A stretch of DNA of 64,000 nt from Sulfitobacter maritimus (GTDB taxonomy: Bacteria > Pseudomonadota > Alphaproteobacteria > Rhodobacterales > Rhodobacteraceae), in NCBI RefSeq assembly GCF_013346665.1, contig NZ_JABVBB010000038.1, forward strand, positions 248,001-312,000, in the 5' to 3' direction. The position numbers were made by a program, and so were the translations under genes. This document shows, in pieces, positions 1-8,154 of this stretch (position 1 is its first letter; every line of letters starts with the position of its first letter). A model generated the notes under the pieces. The model saw only the letters and a list, made by a program, of their open reading frames with translations, was not told where the DNA came from and searched no databases.

Positions 1-24
1 TGAAAGCCGCAGCCTAAGCACAAG

Positions 25-46
25 GGGCGCCCTCAACGGGGCGCCC
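25..46 (-). terminator. possible terminator hairpin after lytic transglycosylase gene
   Basis: Two 7-base arms, GGGCGCC and GGCGCCC, can pair just beyond the stop codon of the transglycosylase gene. On the minus strand the hairpin is followed only by CCTTGTGCTT, a weak U-tract, so this may be an mRNA-end hairpin rather than an efficient intrinsic terminator. Confidence 0.35.
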
Positions 47-48
47 GA

Positions 49-1356
49 TCACTCGTTGCGCAGCCGTTCCAACAGGCGCGGCGGCGCATAGCCATCGGGG
101 ACCAGCCCCCGGTCCTGCTGATAGCGCCGAACAGCATTGACCGTTAACGGACCAATCTTGGCGTCAATCTTTTCAGTGTCGAACCCGGCCTCGGTCAGCA
201 GGGTCTGCAATTCGATCCGCTCGTCATAACTCAAGGCCCGATCATCGCGCGGCCAAGATTGGCGGATCGGTCCGGCCCCGCCAATCCGGTCTGACAAATG
301 CCCCACGCCGATGACATAAGCGTCGGCCGTGTTGTAGGTCTCGATGACCGCAAAATTATCATAAATCAGAAACGCCGCGCCTTCCGCGCCAGCGGGCAGC
401 AGAACAGCGGCCGGACCATGCGCATCCAAGGCTGTGCCGTCCAGCTTGGTCAGCCCCAAGGCCGTCCATTCTTCTGCACTCTTGGTAATTGAACGGTCCG
501 CGAGCAGATAGTCGAACTCTTCGGGCAAGGCGACTTCGATGCCCCAGGGTTGCCCTTCGGTCCATCCGAAATGTTTTAGATAGGCTGCCGTCGATGCCAA
601 TGCATCCGATGGATCATCCCCCCAAATGTCGCGCCGCCCGTCGCCGTTCCAATCAACGGCATGAGCCAGAAACGAGGATGGCATGAATTGGGTATGCCCC
701 ATCGCACCAGCCCAACTGCCGCGCATTTCTTCTGCCGCAACATCTCCGGCCTGCAAGATACGCAATGCGCTGATCAGCTCTCCTTCGAAAAATTCTCTCC
801 GCCGCGCGTCATAGGCCAATGTCGCGAGGGAGTTGATGACGTTGTCACTCCCTCGAAAACTGCCATAGGCGCTCTCCAGCCCCCAGATCGCGGTGACGAC
901 TTCTTTCTCAACGCCATATTTGGCTTCGATATCCTCCAAGGTGCGTTGCCACTGCGCCAAAGCCTTCCCACCGTTTTGCACCCGCAGGTCCGAGGTGGCG
1001 GTGCCCAGATAGTCCCAAACCGTCTTGGTAAATTCTGATTGATTGCGGTCGCGGCGGATGACTGCGTCGTCATAGCGTACGCCGTCCAGCGCCCGATCAA
1101 AAACCTCCGCTTCAATCCCCGCCTCCAGCGCCCGCGGGCGAAAGGCCAGAACCCAAGCCCGCAGCCCGGCGTCATCGCCTGCAATTTCAGGCGCTTCGGT
1201 ATCGGCGCTTTTGGCGACTGCGGCCACAAGGGTCGGCGTGCTGCGCGGCGTGGGCCGTGCAGATTGACCGGGGCCGGCGGCGAGCAACGGGGCGGCTGTG
1301 CTCAATCCTGCCAGAAGTGTCAGAACGCCCGTAAGGATTGCGTAGTGCCGATTCAT
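49..1356 (-). CDS. lytic murein transglycosylase, MltB/SLT_2 family, with C-terminal peptidoglycan-binding domain
   Basis: This 435-residue protein should cleave the glycan backbone of peptidoglycan in the periplasm, forming 1,6-anhydromuropeptides. The first ~27 residues form a signal peptide (hydrophobic stretch ending in LLAAG). Residues ~55-350 are the SLT_2 catalytic domain; the motif WGLESAYG places the likely catalytic glutamate at E161. The segment HTQFMPSSF is typical of the MltB active-site region. Residues ~375-432 resemble a PG_binding_1 domain (IGPLTVNAVRRYQ). The order signal peptide, SLT_2, PG-binding is normal for alphaproteobacterial homologues. It lies downstream of rnr in the same direction, 90 bp away. 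Confidence 0.9.
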   Translation of the reverse strand: MNRHYAILTGVLTLLAGLSTAAPLLAAGPGQSARPTPRSTPTLVAAVAKSADTEAPEIAGDDAGLRAWVLAFRPRALEAGIEAEVFDRALDGVRYDDAVIRRDRNQSEFTKTVWDYLGTATSDLRVQNGGKALAQWQRTLEDIEAKYGVEKEVVTAIWGLESAYGSFRGSDNVINSLATLAYDARRREFFEGELISALRILQAGDVAAEEMRGSWAGAMGHTQFMPSSFLAHAVDWNGDGRRDIWGDDPSDALASTAAYLKHFGWTEGQPWGIEVALPEEFDYLLADRSITKSAEEWTALGLTKLDGTALDAHGPAAVLLPAGAEGAAFLIYDNFAVIETYNTADAYVIGVGHLSDRIGGAGPIRQSWPRDDRALSYDERIELQTLLTEAGFDTEKIDAKIGPLTVNAVRRYQQDRGLVPDGYAPPRLLERLRNE

Positions 1357-1446
1357 CTTTGCCTCGCCTAAACTGTCGCCACGAAGCCTAAGCCCAGTGC
1401 GCTATTTGCGAAAGGGGCGGCTGCGAGATGTGCGAAGCTTCGCCGG

Positions 1447-3711
1447 TCAGCGGCGTGTGCGGGTCACCTTGCGTTTGATCTTGTCCTTCTTGCGCTTGGC
1501 TTTCACCGCCTTGCCACGTGGATTACGCCCTGCAGGGCTGCGCCGCGCGCCGCCGCTTTGCTTAACCTTCTGGTCCTCAATCTCCAACATTTCCAAGGCA
1601 ATACCGCCGGTCACCGGCACGGCCTCTGCCAATCGCACGGTAACCCGTTGGCCGATGCCGATCACCATGCCGCTGTCCGAGCCCATTAGCGTCTGCGCCT
1701 CGGCATCGTGGTGGAAATACTCGCGTCCCAGCGAGCGCATCGGCACCAGACCGTCCGCGCCAGTCTCGTCCAACTTCACAAAGGCACCAAAACGCGCGAT
1801 GCCGCTGATCCGTCCGGTGAACTCATTGCCTACCCGCTCCGACAAGAATGCGGCGAGGTAGCGGTCGGTCGTGTCACGCTCGGCCACCATCGAGCGGCGC
1901 TCGGTGTCGGAGATATGCGCGCCGGTCTGCTCCAGCCCCTCGATCTCTTCGGGCGTCAGCCCATCCTTGCCCCAGCCATGCGCCGTGATCAGCGCGCGGT
2001 GCACGATGAGGTCAGCATAGCGGCGGATGGGTGAGGTGAAATGCGCGTAGGAGCGCAGGGCAAGGCCGAAGTGCCCGATATGCGCCGGGCCATAATAGGC
2101 CTGCGTCATCGAGCGTAGGGTGCTCAGGTTGATCAACTCCGCATCATTGGTCCCCGCTGCCTGATCCAGCAGGCGGTTGAGGTGCGCGGTCTGCAGCACC
2201 TGCCCCTTGGCCAGCGTAAAGCCCGCCGCCTGCGCCGTTTCGCGCAAAGACTCAAGCTTCTCTGGCGAGGGTTCCTCATGGATGCGGAACAGCAGCGGGG
2301 TTTTCTTTTTGATCAGCGTCTCGGCGGCGGCGACATTGGCCAAGACCATGAACTCTTCGATCAGCCGATGCGCGTCGAGCCGCTCGCGGAAGTTCACCGA
2401 CTTCACCTTGCCATCCTCGCCCAATTCGATGCGGCGTTCGGGCAGGTCCAACTCCAGCGGCTGCCGCTCCGCGCGGGCAGTCTTCAGCGCGTCATAGGCG
2501 GCGTAAAGCGGCTTCAACACCGGCTCCAACAGCGGGCCGGTGCGGTCGTTCGGATTGCCGTCGATGGCGTCCTGCACTTCTTCATAATGCAATGACGCGG
2601 GCGAGCGCATCAGGCCGCGGTGGAACGTATGGCCGATCTTGTTGCCCTTAGCGTCCAGCACCATGCGCACGGCGATACAGGCGCGGGGGACGCCTTCGTG
2701 CAGCGAACACAGATCGCCCGACAGCCGGTCCGGCAGCATCGGCACCACGCGGTCGGGGAAATAGGTGGAGTTGCCGCGTTTGCGCGCCTCGATGTCCAGC
2801 GCCGAGCCAGGCGTCACATAGGCCGCGACATCCGCGATGGCGACCCAGACCACATGGCCGCCCTCGTTCTTGGGGTCGTCATCCGCATGAGCATAGCAGG
2901 CGTCATCGTGGTCCCGCGCGTCTGACGGGTCGATGGTGACCAGCGGCAAGTCACGTAGGTCTTCGCGGCCCTTGAGCCCCTGTGGCTTGGCGGCATCGGC
3001 TTCGGCGATCACCTCGTCGGGGAATTCATCCGGAATGCCATGCTGGTGGATCGCAATGAGCGAGACCGCGCGGGGGGCCGACGGGTCGCCCAGTCGCTCC
3101 ACGATCCGCGCGCGCGGCGACCCCATACGGCCCTTCGGCCCGGCCTGTTCGGCCTCGACCAACTCGCCGTCTTTGGCGCCATGGGTGTGGTCCGCCCCCA
3201 CCCGCCATTCGCGGTCCGCACCCTTGTCAATCGGCACGATATGCCCGCCCTCGGCAGCCTTGCGGAAGATGCCCAGCACCTTTTTCGGATTGCTGCCAAT
3301 GCGCCGGATCAGCCGCGCCTCATAGTGGTGATCTTCGCCCTTCACCAGCGTCAGCCGCGCCAGAATCCGGTCGCCTTCGCCAAGCGCCGGGTCACTTTCG
3401 CGCGGGATCAGCAGAACGATAGGCTCAGCGCCCTCGCCATGCCACTCCATCGGTTTGGCAAACAGATCGCCATCGCTGTCCGGCCCCGTGACCAACAGCA
3501 CCGAGACAGGCGGCAGGCGATCCGGGTCCTGATAGCTGCGCTTGCGCTTTTCCAAATGGCCTTCAGCCTCCAGCTCTTTCAGCACGCGCTTCAGGTCGAT
3601 CCGCGCCGCACCCTTGATGCCAAAGGCTTTGGCGATGTCGCGTTTCGCGGTCAGCGTGGGGTTCTGTTCGATCCAATCGAGGATCTCGGATTTGCTGGGT
3701 ATCTTGCTCAT
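1447..3711 (-). CDS. rnr: ribonuclease R
   Basis: RNase R is a processive 3'-5' exoribonuclease that degrades structured RNA in the cytoplasm. The 754 residues show an N-terminal winged-helix/cold-shock region (~1-200), the RNB catalytic domain (~245-600) with the acidic cluster IDPSDARDHDDA that binds catalytic metals, an S1 RNA-binding domain (~640-720, FTGRISGIARFGAFV), and a strongly basic tail (KAKRKKDKIKRK), which is typical of RNase R. The ATG start is clear and the length is normal. It follows the glycosyltransferase gene by 32 bp, so dapE, glycosyltransferase and rnr look co-transcribed. A 12-bp palindrome GCGAAGCTTCGC lies just past the stop at 1432-1443. Confidence 0.95.
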   Translation of the reverse strand: MSKIPSKSEILDWIEQNPTLTAKRDIAKAFGIKGAARIDLKRVLKELEAEGHLEKRKRSYQDPDRLPPVSVLLVTGPDSDGDLFAKPMEWHGEGAEPIVLLIPRESDPALGEGDRILARLTLVKGEDHHYEARLIRRIGSNPKKVLGIFRKAAEGGHIVPIDKGADREWRVGADHTHGAKDGELVEAEQAGPKGRMGSPRARIVERLGDPSAPRAVSLIAIHQHGIPDEFPDEVIAEADAAKPQGLKGREDLRDLPLVTIDPSDARDHDDACYAHADDDPKNEGGHVVWVAIADVAAYVTPGSALDIEARKRGNSTYFPDRVVPMLPDRLSGDLCSLHEGVPRACIAVRMVLDAKGNKIGHTFHRGLMRSPASLHYEEVQDAIDGNPNDRTGPLLEPVLKPLYAAYDALKTARAERQPLELDLPERRIELGEDGKVKSVNFRERLDAHRLIEEFMVLANVAAAETLIKKKTPLLFRIHEEPSPEKLESLRETAQAAGFTLAKGQVLQTAHLNRLLDQAAGTNDAELINLSTLRSMTQAYYGPAHIGHFGLALRSYAHFTSPIRRYADLIVHRALITAHGWGKDGLTPEEIEGLEQTGAHISDTERRSMVAERDTTDRYLAAFLSERVGNEFTGRISGIARFGAFVKLDETGADGLVPMRSLGREYFHHDAEAQTLMGSDSGMVIGIGQRVTVRLAEAVPVTGGIALEMLEIEDQKVKQSGGARRSPAGRNPRGKAVKAKRKKDKIKRKVTRTRR

Positions 3712-3743
3712 AGTTCAGCAGGTAGCACGCAGCCCCCCTGTCG

Positions 3744-4313
3744 TCATGGCAAATCGTGAATTTCATCCACGTCGCGCAGGGTGGAGACTTCGGCGATGCG
3801 GTAGCGCGGCAGGCTCGCACGGCTGTCCGCCAGCGCATGCGGGCCGGACCAGCGCACCCCGTCAAAGAGCGTGGGTGGCGCACGGCGCGGGTGTTTCAGG
3901 CCAACCAGCCAGTAGCCGCCATCCGGCGCGGGCCCAAAGACCGCGTCATGGTTGCCGAGGACGGCAAAGGCCCGCGCCAGTTCCTTGCGGTTAATGCCCG
4001 GAATATCCGCCCCAATCACACAAGCCGGCCCCGGTGCGCTCCGCAACATCCGCGCCATACGGTCCCCCAGATTGCCCCTGCCCTGCGGCCAGCGCGGCAG
4101 ATGCGCGGGCCAGACACGGCTTTTCAGCCCTTCAGCATCCGGCGCCACCGCCAGCACGACCTGCCAACGCGGGTCTTCGATCCGGCGCAGCAGCGCCCGC
4201 GTTTGATGCCTGAACCACCAAGCCGCGCCCACCATGCCAAGGTCGCGGCCCAGCCGTGTTTTCACCCGACCGGGGCGCGGTTCTTTGACCATGACGATGA
4301 GCGTTGGTTTCAC
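3744..4313 (-). CDS. DUF2064 / TIGR04282-type glycosyltransferase-like protein
   Basis: The 189-residue product has the N-terminal motif [14 protein letters not shown] and the internal VIGADIPGI plus [13 protein letters not shown] of the DUF2064 family, which has a nucleotide-sugar/nucleotidyltransferase (GT-A) fold. Some members are annotated as arsenosugar-biosynthesis glycosyltransferases, but the true substrate is unknown and there are no arsenic genes here. The start is a GTG that overlaps the dapE stop (GTGA), so translation is probably coupled to dapE. It precedes rnr by 32 bp. I am sure of the family and not of the reaction. Confidence 0.8.
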   Translation of the reverse strand: MKPTLIVMVKEPRPGRVKTRLGRDLGMVGAAWWFRHQTRALLRRIEDPRWQVVLAVAPDAEGLKSRVWPAHLPRWPQGRGNLGDRMARMLRSAPGPACVIGADIPGINRKELARAFAVLGNHDAVFGPAPDGGYWLVGLKHPRRAPPTLFDGVRWSGPHALADSRASLPRYRIAEVSTLRDVDEIHDLP

Positions 4314-5455
4314 GTGAAATAATCGCGCAGCACACGAGCGTAGATGGATTTGAGCTGCTGGATATGTTCAACCCTCGCATGCTCATCGACTTGATGCATG
4401 GACTGTCCCACCAGACCGAACTCCACCACCGGGCAATGCGCTTTGACGAAACGCGCGTCCGACGTGCCACCGGTGGTGGACAGCTCCGGCTTCACGCCCG
4501 TTTCCGCCTCAACCGCGCCTGAGACCAGATCCGACAGCGCGCCGGGCGGGGTGATGAAACTTTCGCCGGAGATGGTGATTTCCACATCCACCTGCACGCT
4601 GAATTCGGCAGCGATCTTATCCGCCTCCCCGCGCAGCCAGTCGCTGAGGCTCGCGCCCGAATGATGATCGTTGAACCGAATGTTCACCGCGCCACGACAT
4701 TGCGCCGGGATCACATTGGTCGCCTTATTGCCGGTATCAACGGTTACTACAGCCAGTGTCGAAGGGTCGAAATGATCGCTGCCCTGATCCAACTCATGGC
4801 TGGCCAAACGGTCCATCAACCGCATCATCGCAGGCAGCGGGTTATTGGCCCGGTGCGGATAGGCCGCGTGGCCCTGCTTGCCCGTCACCTTAAAATGGGC
4901 GTTCATCGAGCCGCGCCGGCCGATCTTGATCATGTCGCCCATGCGTTCGGGGCAGGTCGGCTCGCCGACAAGGCAGACATCCATGCGCTCGCCGTTCTCG
5001 GCCATGTAGTCTAACAGCGCGGTGGTCCCGTCGAGGGCATCGCCCTCCTCGTCCCCAGTGATCGCCAGTACGATGGAGCCGTCAGGGGGCGTGTCCTTCA
5101 CAAAATCAACCGCCGCTGCGGCGAATGCCGCCACGCCTGACTTCATATCCGTGGTGCCGCGGCCATACATGATGCCGTCCTTGATCTCGGCCCCGAAAGG
5201 GGGCATCGACCAGTCGGCCTCATCCCCGATGGGCACAACGTCAGTATGACCGTTAAAGCCAAAGGACTTCCCGTTGCCCTTGCTGCCCCAGCGGGCGAAA
5301 AGGTTGCAGATACCGCCCCGGTCCACGCGGGTGCAGTCAAACCCCGCCGCGCCCAGCACCTCCTCCAGCACTTCCAGCGCACCGTCGTTCGCAGGCGTGA
5401 CAGAGGCGCAGCGCACCAGTTTTGCGGTAAGATCAACAGGGTCGAGACCGGACAT
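4310..5455 (-). CDS. dapE: succinyl-diaminopimelate desuccinylase
   Basis: DapE hydrolyses N-succinyl-LL-2,6-diaminopimelate to LL-diaminopimelate and succinate in the lysine/meso-DAP pathway. The 381 residues carry the M20 di-zinc ligands in order: [16 protein letters not shown] (bridging Asp), GDEEGDA (catalytic Glu pair), VGEPT, and the C-terminal SMHQVDEH. The start has a good Shine-Dalgarno (AAAAGGAG). The succinyltransferase dapD of the same pathway is 0.8 kb upstream on the same strand, separated by two small genes. The stop overlaps the next gene's GTG start. Confidence 0.95.
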   Translation of the reverse strand: MSGLDPVDLTAKLVRCASVTPANDGALEVLEEVLGAAGFDCTRVDRGGICNLFARWGSKGNGKSFGFNGHTDVVPIGDEADWSMPPFGAEIKDGIMYGRGTTDMKSGVAAFAAAAVDFVKDTPPDGSIVLAITGDEEGDALDGTTALLDYMAENGERMDVCLVGEPTCPERMGDMIKIGRRGSMNAHFKVTGKQGHAAYPHRANNPLPAMMRLMDRLASHELDQGSDHFDPSTLAVVTVDTGNKATNVIPAQCRGAVNIRFNDHHSGASLSDWLRGEADKIAAEFSVQVDVEITISGESFITPPGALSDLVSGAVEAETGVKPELSTTGGTSDARFVKAHCPVVEFGLVGQSMHQVDEHARVEHIQQLKSIYARVLRDYFT

Positions 5456-5556
5456 ATCGGCTCCTTTTCAGGGGTTTTCGCTTGTCCGGTAACTTGTGTG
5501 GGCAAATCGCGCCAATGCCAAGAGGGGGCGGCGCAAATCACGGCCGCGCGGGCGGC

Positions 5557-5895
5557 TTAGTCGTAAAACGGGGTCATTTGTGCGACGATCACCGAGTTCT
5601 CTTCCAAGGCACGCTGCATCAACTCACGCTCTTCAGCGTCGATCTCTTGCCCCTCGGCCTCGCGCTCTGCCAGCGTGCCATAGCCGGTTACATCAAGCGG
5701 GTTCGTGTCAGCCTGCTTGAGGATCGCCACAGTCTCGCGCACGGCCTCAGCCTCATCAATGCCAGAGGCGAAACACATCAGCGCAGCCCCAGTCGCCTTT
5801 TCAGGCAGGCCATCGCCCTCCTTGCGGCCAATCTGGACTAGCAGGGTAAAGACCTGTTGGCGCGAGGGTTTCTTGGTTTTCTTGGGTTCAGACAT
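5557..5895 (-). CDS. small conserved-looking protein of unknown function
   Basis: The 112-residue soluble, acidic protein has a lysine-rich N-terminus (SEPKKTKKPSRQQ) and an Ala/Glu-rich helical body without membrane segments; I do not recognise a characterised domain. Codon use resembles its neighbours, and it sits in the same direction between the GlsB-like gene and dapE, which supports a real gene. The ATG has no Shine-Dalgarno; instead six T residues of an intrinsic-terminator-like hairpin end directly at the ATG. No other plausible start exists nearby in frame. Confidence 0.7.
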   Translation of the reverse strand: MSEPKKTKKPSRQQVFTLLVQIGRKEGDGLPEKATGAALMCFASGIDEAEAVRETVAILKQADTNPLDVTGYGTLAEREAEGQEIDAEERELMQRALEENSVIVAQMTPFYD

Positions 5896-5925
5896 AAAAA
5901 AGGCCGCCGATTGCTTTCGGCAGCC
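5896..5925 (-). terminator. terminator-like hairpin abutting a start codon
   Basis: On the minus strand a 9-bp stem (arms at 5917-5925 and 5902-5910, one G-T wobble, 6-base loop) is followed immediately by T6 and then the ATG of the 112-residue gene. It fits either a second terminator of the GlsB-like gene or an attenuator for the small gene. Confidence 0.55.
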
Positions 5926-5947
5926 CTACCCGTTTCACCGGGGCTTG

Positions 5948-5977
5948 AAAAGAGGCAGCGAGATCGCCCGCTGCCTC
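5948..5977 (-). terminator. intrinsic terminator after GlsB-like gene
   Basis: Perfect 9-bp arms GAGGCAGCG/CGCTGCCTC with an 8-base loop lie 8 bp past the stop of the GlsB-like gene, followed on the minus strand by TTTT. Confidence 0.6.
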
Positions 5978-5984
5978 ATTCCAT

Positions 5985-6239
5985 TCAGGTCTTGCGACGC
6001 ACCAGCCGTGTGACCCAGATCAGCAAGCAGGCACCGATGACGCCCACCACCAACTGGCCGAACCAGCCGCCCAGCGTGCTGCCCACGATCAACATCAGCA
6101 GCCAGTTGGCAACCAAAGCGCCCAGAATACCGATGATGATATTCATGATCAGACCCATGTCCGATTTCATGATCTTCTCGGCAATCCAGCCTGCCAAAGC
6201 ACCTACGATGATCGCTGCAAACCAACCAATACCCGTCAT
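5985..6239 (-). CDS. GlsB/YeaQ/YmgE-family stress-response membrane protein
   Basis: This 84-residue protein has three hydrophobic glycine-rich segments (~3-22, ~26-48, ~52-75) and the family pattern GWFAAIIVGALAGWIAE followed by GLIMNIIIGILGALV. Members are small inner-membrane proteins, sometimes called transglycosylase-associated, and are often stress-induced; the molecular role is unknown. A strong Shine-Dalgarno (AAAGGAGATTAACGAC before ATG) fixes the start. It is followed by two tandem terminator-like hairpins, suggesting its own short transcript. Confidence 0.88.
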   Translation of the reverse strand: MTGIGWFAAIIVGALAGWIAEKIMKSDMGLIMNIIIGILGALVANWLLMLIVGSTLGGWFGQLVVGVIGACLLIWVTRLVRRKT

Positions 6240-6296
6240 GTCGTTAATCTCCTTTGAATTCAGGGTATAACGTCATAACGGGCCGTTTGGTTCCGA

Positions 6297-7124
6297 TCAG
6301 TCGCGCAGCAACTCGTTGATCGAGGTTTTAGAGCGGGTCTTGGCGTCCACGCGCTTGACGATCACGGCGCAGTAAAGATTGACGTTGTTTTTGCTCGGCA
6401 TGGTGCCGGCGACGACAACTGAACCTGCCGGCACTTCGCCATACATGATTTCGCCGGTCTCCCGGTCCACGATCTTGGTCGACTGGCCAATGAACACGCC
6501 CATGCCCAGCACGGACCCTTCGCGCACGATACAGCCTTCGACGACTTCGGAACGCGCGCCGATAAAGCAGTTGTCCTCGATAATGGTCGGACCGGCCTGC
6601 ATCGGCTCCAACACGCCGCCAATGCCCACGCCGCCTGACAAGTGTACGTTCTTGCCGATCTGTGCGCAGGAGCCGACAGTGGCCCATGTATCAACCATGG
6701 TGCCGCTGTCGACATAGGCGCCGATGTTGACGAAAGACGGCATCAGCACCACGCCCGGCGCGACATAGGCCGAGCGGCGCACGACGCAGTTCGGCACAGC
6801 GCGAAAGCCCGCCTCTTTCCACTCCGCGTCGCCCCAACCTTTGAACTTGCTGTCAACCTTGTCCCACCAGCCAGCGCCCTGCGGGCCGCCTTCTTGATGT
6901 TCCATGTCCTTGATGCGGAAACCCAGCAGTACGGCTTTCTTGGCCCACTGATTGACGTGCCACTGACCGTCGTCCTGCTTTTCCGCCACGCGCAGTTTGC
7001 CGCTGTCGAGCGCGTTCAGCGTGTCTTCGATCGCCTCACGGGTCTCGCCCGTGGTGGCCGACGTGATCTGGTCGCGTGCGTCCCAGGCGGATTCGATGGC
7101 GGTTTCAAGTTGGGCGTTGGACAT
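6297..7124 (-). CDS. dapD: 2,3,4,5-tetrahydropyridine-2,6-dicarboxylate N-succinyltransferase
   Basis: DapD transfers succinyl from succinyl-CoA to tetrahydrodipicolinate in the lysine/DAP pathway. The chosen ATG gives 275 residues, the normal family length, and has a GGAG Shine-Dalgarno; an upstream in-frame start at 7160 would add 12 unlikely residues. An N-terminal helical domain (~1-100) is followed by hexapeptide repeats of a left-handed beta helix (~105-240, e.g. [31 protein letters not shown]). dapE lies downstream on the same strand. Confidence 0.95.
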   Translation of the reverse strand: MSNAQLETAIESAWDARDQITSATTGETREAIEDTLNALDSGKLRVAEKQDDGQWHVNQWAKKAVLLGFRIKDMEHQEGGPQGAGWWDKVDSKFKGWGDAEWKEAGFRAVPNCVVRRSAYVAPGVVLMPSFVNIGAYVDSGTMVDTWATVGSCAQIGKNVHLSGGVGIGGVLEPMQAGPTIIEDNCFIGARSEVVEGCIVREGSVLGMGVFIGQSTKIVDRETGEIMYGEVPAGSVVVAGTMPSKNNVNLYCAVIVKRVDAKTRSKTSINELLRD

Positions 7125-7253
7125 GGGGCAAGTCTCCGAATGATGAATAGGCCGTTGCATCGGCTATAGCCCTGCACCGCCAAGGGTGCAATTGCCCGGC
7201 AGAGAAGGCGTGGTCAAACGGCGCAGGACCGTGCATGTTGACCTAAAGGACAA

Positions 7254-8153
7254 ATGCGCCACTTGAGCCAAGCCACAGCAAAGAAAGACATGAGGATGAC
7301 CGAGCACCACCGCCACCCCCTGCGCCGCGCCACTGTGGACCGCGCCAAGGCTGAAGAAGCACCTGACACGCCACAAACCCGCGCGCCCGCCTACCGTCTG
7401 GCCTTTACCGACGAAGACTTCATGTGCCGCGAAGAACTGCGCCCGGTGCGGCTGCAGTTGGAATTGCTTAAACCCGAGATGCTGCTTGATGCCCACGGCA
7501 TCCAGTCGACCATCGTTCTGTTCGGCGGTGCGCGGATCCCCGAGCCTGCGTTAAAACACACGGCCCGGACCAAGACGCTGGCCGATCTGTCGCGCTTTTA
7601 TGATGAGACCCGCGAATTCTCGCGCCTGATGACGCAAAAATCGATGGAAGGCGGCGGCGTAGAGAACGTCATCGTCACCGGCGGCGGGCCGGGGGTGATG
7701 GAGGCCGGCAACCGCGGCGCGCTCGACGCGGGCGGCCATTCCATCGGGCTCAATATTGTGCTGCCCTTTGAGCAGGCGCCGAACGAATATGTCACCCCGG
7801 AGCTGTGCTTCAACTTCCACTATTTCGCGATCCGCAAAATGCACTTCCTGATGCGCGCCCGCGCGATCTGCGTCTTCCCCGGCGGCTTTGGCACGATGGA
7901 CGAGCTGTTCGAGGCGCTGACGTTGATCCAGACCGGACGCATGAACCGTGTGCCCTTCTTGTTGTTCGGGCGGGAGTTCTGGGAAAAGATCATCAACTGG
8001 GAGGCGCTCGCCGATGCGGGCACAATTTCAGCCGAAGACCTCGACCTCTTCCGTTTTGTCGAAAGCGCGGCTGAGGCGATGGAGGTGATTGAGAACTGGG
8101 AAACCGCCCCCGCCCGCGAACATGTGCCGGGGCGGGAGGAATTGGAAAGCTAG
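7254..8153 (+). CDS. LOG-family / TIGR00730 Rossmann-fold protein
   Basis: The 299-residue protein has the lysine-decarboxylase-like motif pair of the LOG family: VTGGGPGVMEAGNRGA and PGGFGTMDELFEAL. Characterised members hydrolyse nucleoside 5'-monophosphates (cytokinin riboside monophosphate phosphoribohydrolase, or AMP nucleosidase-like); which substrate applies here cannot be read from sequence. The protein is longer than the ~180-residue plant-type LOGs, with an N-terminal extension of ~80 residues. The ATG at 7254 has AAAGGA six bases upstream and is preferred over ATGs at 7290 and 7296. It is transcribed divergently from dapD. Confidence 0.85.
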   Translation: MRHLSQATAKKDMRMTEHHRHPLRRATVDRAKAEEAPDTPQTRAPAYRLAFTDEDFMCREELRPVRLQLELLKPEMLLDAHGIQSTIVLFGGARIPEPALKHTARTKTLADLSRFYDETREFSRLMTQKSMEGGGVENVIVTGGGPGVMEAGNRGALDAGGHSIGLNIVLPFEQAPNEYVTPELCFNFHYFAIRKMHFLMRARAICVFPGGFGTMDELFEALTLIQTGRMNRVPFLLFGREFWEKIINWEALADAGTISAEDLDLFRFVESAAEAMEVIENWETAPAREHVPGREELES

Positions 8154-8154
8154 G

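Noticed and set aside
1432-1443. palindrome GCGAAGCTTCGC after rnr
   Set aside because: It has no loop and no T-run, so it is not a convincing terminator; it is recorded only with rnr.
3040-3759. 239-codon plus-strand frame over rnr
   Set aside because: It is antisense to RNase R and shows no domain or ribosome site.
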